Shown: positions 56,732 through 64,000 of the stretch, one piece after another
How the letters are laid out: each line of letters begins with the position of its first letter
Position numbering within the stretch: the first letter of the stretch is position 1
Made by a program: the position numbers and the translations under genes
The notes under the pieces: model-generated
Database searches by the model: none
What the model was told of the DNA's origin: nothing
The model's input: only the letters and a program-made list of their open reading frames with translations
Assembly: GCA_033807775.1 (NCBI GenBank)
Contig: CM066326.1
Coordinates: 90,248,873 to 90,312,872, forward strand
Origin: Saussurea involucrata
Lineage: Eukaryota > Streptophyta > Magnoliopsida > Asterales > Asteraceae
Reading direction: 5' to 3'
Length of the DNA: 64,000 nucleotides

Positions 56732-56919
56732 TTTTTTTAAAGGTTGTCCTAGGCTATAGCTAGACTAATCCTTTGGCAAATTATGACCGTAAGACATCAA
56801 CTATGAGGTTAAACCTCAGTGGTCACAAGTTGTGTACGTCTGGATTCGAACCCTAGACAGATGAGTTATTTTGCCACATCCCCAAGGCCTTAACCAGTAT
56901 GTCAAAGCCCTTTTGGTTT
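56732..56919 (-). mobile_element. tRNA-derived SINE, family 1, copy 3
   Basis: On the minus strand, A box CATACTGGTTAAGGCC and B box GGTTCGAATCC (a perfect Pol III B box), tail at the T run near 56731. It lies 280 bp downstream of the Aux/IAA stop codon. I did not find a clear target duplication. Confidence 0.82.
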
Positions 56920-56930
56920 ATTTAGAGTAA

Positions 56931-57929
56931 GGGGCTGTTCGGTAGCGGCTTAACGGGCTGTCCAGGAGATATGGCTGATTCGCTCAGCCATATCTACCCG
57001 TTCGTAGGCTTAATGTGGAAAATTTTGGCTGACCGATTCAGCTAGAAAATATGTGTCCTTACCACTCAGCCATTTTGTTTCCACTCTTGCCCCTCTCTCT
57101 CAAATACCCTAAAAACTTTCAGACCTCTCCCTCCTCTCACTTGTGCAGACCCATCGACTCACAACTCCATCTCCCTCCTCTCGCTGCTCGCTGCTCGCCT
57201 CTCACCACCCACCGCCGGCCGCCGCTGCTCTTCTCCACCAGGTTGCCGCCGCCGCTGATCTTCTCCACCAGACCTCTCCCTCCTCTCACTTGTGCAGACC
57301 CATCGACTCACAACTCCATCTCCCTCCTCTCGCTGCTCGCCTCTCACCACCCACCGCCGCCGTTGCTCTTCTTCTTTTTTCTGTTATGGATCTACCCGAC
57401 GGAGAAGATGATGCTTGGTGTTGCAGGGGCGAGTGTGGAAGGAGAACGATTAGGATGAAGATGGTGGATCTGAAACAACATCTTGGGGTCGAAGAACACT
57501 GGTGCTGCAGTGATTTTTTTAGGGTTTATGTATATTGGGTTTTTATTTATTTATTTTAGGATTCATGTATTTTGAGGTTTTTATTTAGGATTCATAAATT
57601 TAGGTTTTTGTTATTTAGGTTTCATAGATTTTTTATTTGAAGTTTTATTTGATTTTGTTATTGTATTAAGTAATAAGATTGATCTATAGAAATTTATTTA
57701 TGTTTGTTATTGTTTAATCTATATTTTGGTGTAAATTTGTTGGTTTGTAAAATTTCATCAACAAATGTTTAATGTAAAATAAAAGGGTAAAATGGTCATT
57801 TCTGACATTCTGACTGTTTATTCAGCACATCAACCGAACACCAATATATCTGTTAACACTCAGACAACCATATCCACTCAGACAGCTATATCCATTCAGG
57901 TCTTAACAGCAAACGAACCGAACAGCCCT
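56931..57929. mobile_element. Harbinger-type element, 1.0 kb, non-autonomous
   Basis: GGGGCTGTTCGGTAGCGGC at the left and GAACCGAACAGCCCT at the right, TAA on both sides. The interior contains a 149-bp tandem duplication (first copy from 57122, second from 57271), rich in CTCCCTCCTCTC. The proline/serine-rich frames over it are not convincing genes. Confidence 0.75.
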
Positions 57930-57959
57930 TAAATTACATATAAGTTGTGGCCTTGTGGG

Positions 57960-58855
57960 TGTGATTTAATGGGATTTTGGAATGGTCACTTAAGTTTTGA
58001 AATTACATTAGCGTTTACACTCATCGTCTATGACATTAACTAAGGGGTGTTAAGTAAGGGTATTTTAGTCTTTTTTCTTCTTGAGAACACTTAAACTCAT
58101 AAAAAATCTTCAAACCTATAATTAAATATTCAGATCTAGCTAGAAAACATTCAAAAACACAATTTTGTTGTTACTCTTAACGAAAATATACAAAACACGT
58201 ACAATTAAAAAAAATGTTCCTAACACCAGATCTATTGTCCTAAGTTATAAGACCATGAGTACCGCCTACCCAATGAACCCACTGAACTCAATTGCCACCT
58301 CAGCGCCACATCAACTTTTCTCTTTCCTACCCTCCTTGCCCTAAAGTGGAGTACCGTCTACCCACCCTACCCGCTGAACCCACTACCCGCTAAATACATT
58401 CGGTTTCAATTAAAAAAAAATCTTCATCGGGTTCATGAACCCGCTCCCCTTACTCGCTCCCTACCCCCCCCCCCCCCCCCCCGGTACCCCCTTACCCGCT
58501 AACCCGATTGCCACCTCGGTCGAACCCTCCTGCGTACCCGAGGGCGCTACGGGTGGCCTAAAGAAGAACGAGATATTCCAAAACCCTAAATCAAAAACAA
58601 GAACGAAAACCCTAATTCGAGATGATGTTGTTGTAGAGGCGACTTGCGGTTGAGAACACCAAACGACACGAGAATGCTTGACGAAGATGAGGGTGGCATG
58701 GTGGTCTTAAGTTGGGGGTAGTCTTTTGTATTTTCTTGAAATCTTAAAGGCTATTTTGAAACTCGAGGGCAATTATGAGTGTTTTAGTAAACCACATGGA
58801 CGATTTAGATTTGTAATTTACTATTTTATTAATATTTCTTTTTTAACATATATAA
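57960..58855. other. Non-coding stretch with a 19-C run
   Basis: AACCCACT and ACCCGCT words recur at 58265-58400. A run of 19 C bases lies at 58464-58482. The frame starting at 58435 owes its proline stretch to that run and is not credible. I see no other feature. Confidence 0.4.
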
Positions 58856-58868
58856 GTTGTTCGATTTG

Positions 58869-58940
<72 letters not shown>

Positions 58941-59243
58941 GTTCAAACGAGAAGCGTACCTATTTACGAGAAACGCGAGGAGCGCCTTCCATGTACTGGA
59001 TCACATGTGATTCACTACTCTCGAAAAAATCGGGTAGCGGGCGACCAGTCGCGTGGAAGTCGTCTGGATCACATGTGATTTTAGGCGTGAATCACATGTG
59101 ATCCACTACATGGGCGGAAGCCCCCCCCCCCCCCCCCCGATAAGGTGTGAATCACATGTGATTTTGTACGTGAATCACATGTGATTCAATACATGGGCGG
59201 TGCTCCTCGCGTTTTCTTAAATTGTTACGTTCGTCGTTTGAAC
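58941..59243. mobile_element. Microsatellite-embedded MITE (Micron-like), family 2
   Basis: GTTCAAACGA at the left and TCGTTTGAAC at the right are inverted ends. A TA tract and GA tract (58874-58940) lie on the left and a TA tract (59249-59261) on the right. The palindrome TCACATGTGA occurs five times (near 59001, 59069, 59090, 59150 and 59174). An 18-C run is at 59121-59138. There is no ORF. Confidence 0.68.
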
Positions 59244-59556
59244 CCGCTTATATATATATATGTGTAGTGTTGGGTTTACGTGAGATTGAATTTTTTTGGT
59301 AAGAACGCATGATCACAAAACTTTTCTCTTACCTATTTTTATTACCATGATCAAAACTTTTACAAATTTATGTATGTGAAATTGATTAATTGCATGAAGT
59401 TATGTAAAAGTTTGCAAATATGATTGAAATTGAAGAGAAATGTGAAAACTAAGGTTGATGAATATAATTAGAGGTAAATGAACGTGTGCTTTATAGGTAT
59501 GAGAGTTATAATTCCTTGGGAATTGTGTGCTTTATAGGTAATGGCCTCTTAAGTCA

Positions 59557-59843
59557 TGGACCGTTTACCAACTGCTTACCCAGGTAAGCACGTACCAGTC
59601 AAATTTAATACTATCACTTAATTATCGGGTAAGATTTTAGTCCGTCAAATCGGTTTCGTATGCAACAATTCACCTGATAAGCGCTAACCGTGGTAAGAGT
59701 CGTCGCCATCACTTATCGGGGTAAGACTCTCGGTCCTTTCATTTGCTCTTACCGGGTAAGATTTTTGATCCTTGCCATATCAATCCGGTAGGTAATGTGA
59801 CTTGGTAAGTACTTACCCGGATAAGTATTTGGTAAACGGCCCC
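59557..59843. mobile_element. MITE, group E, copy 2
   Basis: TGGACCGTTTACCAACTGC at the left and TTTGGTAAACGGCCC at the right, TCA on both sides. It is inverted relative to the copy at 39180-39453. Confidence 0.78.
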
Positions 59844-60135
59844 TCAGTCATCTATTGGGTCAATAATGTGTACCTAATCTACTTCTCACATGATATTGTG
59901 ATTTTGTGAGGGTTGTTGATTACAATCATAGTATTTATTTTTGGAGAGTTCTATAAACTTATAAAGACTGATGATAAATAAAAAAATTCTCATTATTCAT
60001 TCGGAATGTCTATACCAAACATAAATTGAATATGATATTTAGTCTATAAAAAACATAAATTCACACAAAATATAACATATTCTTTATTCGATATCGATGT
60101 TATTATACCAAATTTAATATTGAATATGATATTTA

Positions 60136-60345
60136 GTCTATGTTTAATAAACTAGCTGATAAGCTAACCAATAAATAAGTCACGTTTAATAAAAACTAGC
60201 TGATAAGCATGTAAAGTGACAATTGAAAAAATAATTAATTACAATATTTCATAATATAATTAAAACAAGTTTATAATAATATATTAATTAATAAAAGCAA
60301 GATAATAAATAATATAATATGTTAATTAAAAGAATTTAATTTTAA

Positions 60346-60384
<39 letters not shown>

Positions 60385-60480
60385 CACTATAAATTTTAAA
60401 TTTGTTAAAACAAATTTTAGAAAAAATCTATATTAACTTATGATTTTAAATAACCATTAGATAAAATATAGATAAAAACA
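60136..60480 (+). mobile_element. Group C MITE, copy 4, interrupted
   Basis: It starts GTCTATGTTTAATAAACTAGC and follows copy 1 closely through TATAAATTTTAAATTTGTT, with a TTA/TAT microsatellite inside (60345-60380). The sequence is cut at 60481 by a short MULE derivative. About 20 more bases of it appear to survive between 60865 and 60884 before the next MULE. Confidence 0.65.
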
Positions 60481-60481
60481 A

Positions 60482-60855
60482 GGGAAATTAATTAAAATGC
60501 CACAAGTTTGAAGTTGACTTACCAAAATACCCCAAATTTTGAAAAGTTTACCAAAATGCCATAAATTCCCGCGGTGGAGTCCCACGATCGCGGGCAGGGA
60601 CCATTTTTGAAATTTTATGTGCAGATTATTTACACTTTCAGTCCCTGCCCGCGGCGGAGTCCCGCGATCGCGGCCCGCGGTGGCCCGCAGTGGGGACTGA
60701 AAGTGTAAATAATCTTGCAAAATTTTTCACATTTGGTCCCTGCCCGCTATAGAGGGCTCCCACCGCGGGAATTTATGGCATTTTGGTAAACTTTTCAAAA
60801 TTTGGGGTATTTTGGTAAGTTACTTTCAAACTTGTGGCATTTTAATTAATTTTCC
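60482..60855. mobile_element. Short MULE derivative (374 bp) with 9-bp duplication
   Basis: Termini GGGAAATTAATTAAAATGCC and ...GGCATTTTAATTAATTTTCC, perfect duplication TAAAAACAA (60473-60481 and 60856-60864). It is foldback, with GGGACTGAAAGTGTAA arms, like 47579-47957. Confidence 0.94.
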
Positions 60856-61223
60856 TAAAAACAAATACTTGAATAAAAAAATAAGGGAAATTAATTAAAA
60901 TGCCAAAAGTCAAACATCTTGTTACTGAAATGCCACAAATCTCTCTCATCTTACCAAAATGCCCCAAAAAGCCGCGATGGGCCCCGCGATCGCGGGCCTC
61001 AGGCCCACGTGTCACCAAACTTCGCCCAAATAGCCCGCGTTGGTCCCTCAAGAATGCCCGCGGTCCATCTTTTTCCCCTCAAGAATGCTCGTGTTGACAG
61101 TTTTAGTCCCCGCCCACGTTGGGATCCCGCGATCGCGGGCTAACCCGCCACGCGTCGGCATGGGGTTAACCCTAAATATCTTTGTGAGCCAAACCCTATA
61201 TCTTTCTCTTCTCTATCGCCGCA

Positions 61224-61231
61224 CTATATAA
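61224..61231 (+). promoter_or_regulatory. TATA box inside the MULE TIR region
   Basis: CTATATAA lies about 340 bp from the element end, before a CTCTCTCAATTTT-repeated leader (61275-61330) and an ATG at about 61361 (MSHITSVVC). It probably drives the gene that resumes at 62973. Confidence 0.55.
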
Positions 61232-61574
61232 GAGGGGTGGGGGATCAAACCGTTCACACCCCATTTTTTTAATAACTCTCTCAATTTTTAATCAAACTCT
61301 CTCAATTTTCTCCCACTCTCTCAATTTTGTCGTGTGGAATACGCGTTCGGGTTATGTGAAGATGTCTCATATTACCTCTGTGGTGTGTTTTCCTTATGTT
61401 TTTTGTTATTTTTTGTATGTTATTTTAAGTTAAGATATATGATTTGTATGTTGTTAGAGTGTTTATAACTTTTGTTATGTTTGAATATGTTCTATGTTTA
61501 ACATTTTTAAGATATATGATATGTATGGTTTTATGTTTGAATGTGATATTTGTATGTTATAATGTGTATGTTGT

Positions 61575-62172
61575 TATAGGAGTATTTTTATAAAAAATTT
61601 GTTAAGAGTGTTTTTATAAAAATAATTCTTAAAAGTGTGTTTTTATAAAAAACTGTTAAGAATGTGTTTTTTTATAAAAAAAATTGTTAACAATGTGTTT
61701 TTATAAAAAAAATTGTTAAGAGTGTGTTCTTATAAAAATAATTTTTAAAAGTGTGTTTTTATAAAAAAAATGTTAAGAATATGTTTTTTATAAAAAAATT
61801 GTTAAGAGTGTGTTTTATAAAAAAAAAATTGTTAAGAGTGTTTTTTATAAAAAAATTGTTAAGAATGTGTTTTTATAAAAAAATTGTTAAAAATTTGTTA
61901 TTTATAAAAAATTGTTAAGAGTGTGTTTTTATAAAAATAATTCTTAAAAGTGTGTTTTTATAAAAAAATTTGTTAAAATGTTTTTTATAAAAAAAATTGT
62001 TAAGAGATTGTTTTTATAAAAATAATTCTAAATAGTGTGTTTTTATAAAAAAAAATGTTAAGAATGTGTTTTTTTATAAAAAAAATTGTTAAGAGTGTGT
62101 TTTTATAAAAAAAATTGTTAAGAATGTGTTTTTATAAAAAAAATTGTTAAGAATTTGTTTTTTTATAAAAAA
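61575..62172 (+). repeat. Tandem array 1: about 29-bp unit, 21 copies
   Basis: Units such as TTTTTATAAAAA followed by ATTGTTAAGAGTGTG vary mainly in the A-run and T-run lengths. Some units read AATAATTCTTAAAAGTGTG instead. It is probably intronic or leader DNA of the MULE gene. Confidence 0.9.
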
Positions 62173-62175
62173 AAT

Positions 62176-62637
62176 GTTAACTTAGGTCCCTACGGTTTTA
62201 AGAATGACAACTTAGGTCCCTAAACTTTTAAGAATGACAATTTAGGTCCCTAAACTTTTAAGAATGCCAATTAGGTCCCTAAACTTTTAAGAATGACAAC
62301 TTAGGTCCCTACGGTTTTAAGAATGACAACTTAGGTCCCTAAACTTTTAAGAATGACAGTTTAGGTCCCTAAACTTTTAAGAATGACAATTTAGGTCCCT
62401 AAACTTTTAAGAATGCCAATTAGGTCCCTAAACTTTTAAGAATGACAACTTAGGTCCCTATGGTTTTAAGAATGACAACTTAGGTCCCTAAACTTTTAAG
62501 AATGACAATTTAGGTCTCTAAACTTTTAAGAATGCCAATTAGGTCCCTAAACTTTTAAGAATGACAACTTAGGTCCCTACGGTTTTAAGAATGCCAATTA
62601 GGTCCCTAAACTTTTAAGAATGACAACTAGGGTCCCT
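62176..62637 (+). repeat. Tandem array 2: 29-30-bp unit with higher-order pattern
   Basis: Fifteen full units of the type AACTTAGGTCCCTAAACTTT + TAAGAATGAC and one partial. Four variants can be told apart: A (CTACGGTTTT), B (AACTTAG...AAAC), C (AATTTAG) and D (one base shorter, AATTAGG). They follow the order A B C D, A B B' C D, A B C D, A D, showing amplification of a four-unit block. Confidence 0.9.
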
Positions 62638-62965
62638 AAACCGCAACATCTATATATAACACTATTATACGTTGAAATAAAATAAACCGCACTTTATCTA
62701 TTTATAACACTATTATATGTTGAAATAAAATAAACCGCAACATCTATATATAACACTATTATACGTTGAAATAAAATAAACCGCAACATCTATATATAAC
62801 ACTATTATACGTTGAAATAAAATAAACTGCAACCTCTATATATAACACTATTATACGTTGAAATAAAATAAACCGCAACATCTATATATAACACTATTAT
62901 ACGTTGAAATAAAATAAACCGCACTTTATCTATTTATAACACTAACTATAACATCTGTGAATGAC
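62638..62965 (+). repeat. Tandem array 3: about 46-bp unit, six copies plus a partial
   Basis: The unit is CCGCAACATCTATATATAAC followed by ACTATTATACGTTGAAATAA and AATAAA. Copies 2 and 7 share CCGCACTTTATCTATTTATAAC. The array stops just before the probable exon acceptor at 62971-62972. Confidence 0.92.
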
Positions 62966-62972
62966 TATGTAG

Positions 62973-64000
62973 AGGGATTTCTTTAACATCGACTTGACGC
63001 TAAAGTGCAAAGTTGCCTACATCGAGGACTTAAGAAACCGCTTTAGGGGATTAGGTGATCGCGCGGATACCCTTGAGGTTATCTTTAGAGGGACACCGTT
63101 CGGGCCATGGATGGATGTGTCTTACTCTGCTGGCGACCCTACGCTAGTACACATGTTTCTACAGTTGGAGGTCGAGGACGCCAACGCTGAGCCGGAGGAG
63201 ATGCATTTTGATTTCTTCGGCGATCGATTGCATTTTGGGCATCATGAGTTCTGTCTAATTACAGGACTACGTTTTGGAGAGGCTCCCCCTTCCTCCCTTA
63301 GCAGACTGCTCCTTCGTTCCTAGGGTTTGGGGCATTTCAGCATCTCGTTTGAAGCTGAAGGCAGCCCGGGACATGATGAAAGAGGGCCTTAGTGCCCTAA
63401 GTGATGCCGATGCTGTCCGTGTATGCTTGGTGGTGATCGTGGATATGGGCTTCATGGGCCGTGAGTATAGCCAGTATGCTTCCTCGACGCTCCTTAGGGC
63501 CGTCGAGGACCTTGAGCTGTTTAACAGCTACCCGTGGGGTAGCCATATCTGGACACATTGCTACTCAATCTTGCACCGAGCCATAAGCAGACGCGACTCC
63601 GATCGACATGGAAAGATGAACCTTTGTGGTTTTACATACGCCTTCAAGGTTAGATACGTAGTATAACAATTGTTAATAATACATACAAAGTGTTTGGCTT
63701 TTCTTTTTACGTACTTGCTCTTCTTGTCTAATTCCAGATATGGATCTTGGAGATATTTCCCGCATCAATCCGATATTTCGTCAAGCGCGACGACCGAGTA
63801 CTTAGGGGAACCCGTTGGGACAAGCGTGTTACCCTAAGTAGGTCGCTTTGGGTTCAGTTCTTCAATGAATCTAGACATGTAAGTTCTTTTACTATGTTTA
63901 CAATTTGCATACGTTAGTCCCGCTTATTAATTTTTTTTATGTTTTATCATATATTTAGCTGCCACTCTTGCCTTTCGCTCGCCTTGAGCCTACTGCCGAC
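62973..64000 (+). CDS. DUF1985-type gene carried by the MULE (ULP1-associated), partial
   Basis: After ATGTAG, an exon begins RDFFNIDLTLKCKVAYIEDL. DUF1985 hallmarks follow: FGPWMDVSYS, then FDFFGDRLHFGHHEFCLITG, and later VEDLELFNSYPWGS. Exons appear to be 62973-63648, 63738-63878 (IWILEIFPASIRYF ...) and 63959 onwards; both introns are phase 0 with GT...AG. The first exon shifts frame by one base at a five-C run (63285-63289), so it may be a pseudogene or contain a sequencing error. In plants DUF1985 is often fused to a ULP1-like cysteine (C48) protease that acts on SUMO, and such genes are known cargo of Kaonashi-type MULEs. The protease part would lie beyond the window, so this is a prediction. 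Confidence 0.72.

Larger units (their letters stand above)
60885..64000 (+). mobile_element. Second large MULE, left part, runs off the window
   Basis: It opens with GGGAAATTAATTAAAATGCC and a TIR of about 300 bp. Its inner part (CCCGCGATCGCGGGCTAACC, CGCCACGCGTCGG) matches the right TIR of the 5.4-kb MULE in mirror image. AAAAAATAA (60876-60884) is the candidate left target duplication. Inside come a TATA box, three unrelated tandem arrays and a DUF1985-type gene. The transposase, if present, and the right TIR lie beyond 64000. Confidence 0.82.

Noticed and set aside
32665..56919. tRNA-like A and B boxes as possible tRNA genes
   Set aside because: No cloverleaf or anticodon arm can be formed; the boxes lie in elements with A-rich tails and 11-16-bp target duplications, so they are SINEs.
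57051..57559. Proline-rich ORFs of 135-138 codons in the 56.9-kb element
   Set aside because: They exist because of a 149-bp CT-rich tandem duplication; both frames are open and neither resembles a protein family.
62176..62637. Regular 29-30-bp repeats resembling a CRISPR array
   Set aside because: Units are directly contiguous with no spacers, the context is a plant transposon, and there are no cas genes.

Overview
This window is nuclear DNA from a flowering plant, most likely a eudicot (family not resolved). The evidence is two intron-containing plant genes (a P-loop kinase and an auxin-response Aux/IAA repressor), plant-type LTR retrotransposons primed by initiator-methionine tRNA, Mutator-like elements (MULEs) with 9-bp target duplications, many MITEs, tRNA-derived SINEs and an AT-rich background. 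There is no bacterial, organellar, rRNA, tRNA or CRISPR content.

Layout. 1-3918: 5' part of a Ty3/gypsy element on the minus strand (protease, Gag, primer site, 2.3-kb LTR). 5461-10917: a complete 5.4-kb MULE with perfect 9-bp target duplication, a damaged MURA-type transposase (minus), a coiled-coil accessory ORF (plus) and a minisatellite between their convergent 3' ends. 10919-17600: further TIR elements, a PP2C gene fragment duplicated as a hairpin, and a hAT-type MITE. 19.7-32.4 kb: a 12-exon gene for a uridine-kinase/phosphoribulokinase-type enzyme; its introns hold a Ty1/copia element with identical LTRs, Stowaway, Harbinger-type and foldback MITEs. 32.4-49.5 kb: gene-poor DNA with SINEs, MITEs, Helitron-like 3' ends, a receptor-kinase membrane-segment fragment and four short MULE derivatives. 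50.08-54.2 kb: a tandem array whose units look like small Pol II snRNA-type transcription units. 55.4-56.5 kb: an Aux/IAA gene. 56.9-59.9 kb: more MITEs. 60.5-64 kb: a short MULE derivative and then the 5' end of a second large MULE carrying a DUF1985-type (ULP1-associated) gene behind three different tandem arrays.

How it fits together. The two host genes appear intact; almost everything else is mobile DNA. The MULE group with termini GGGAAATTAATTAAAAT is the dominant recent actor: five complete members all have perfect 9-bp duplications, and a sixth runs off the window. The most unusual signal is the 50-54 kb array: seven units share an snRNA-type upstream element, a TATA box exactly 34 bp further on, and an snRNA-type 3' box about 138 bp after that. 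The same 34-bp spacing is kept in a strongly diverged copy at 53.4 kb.
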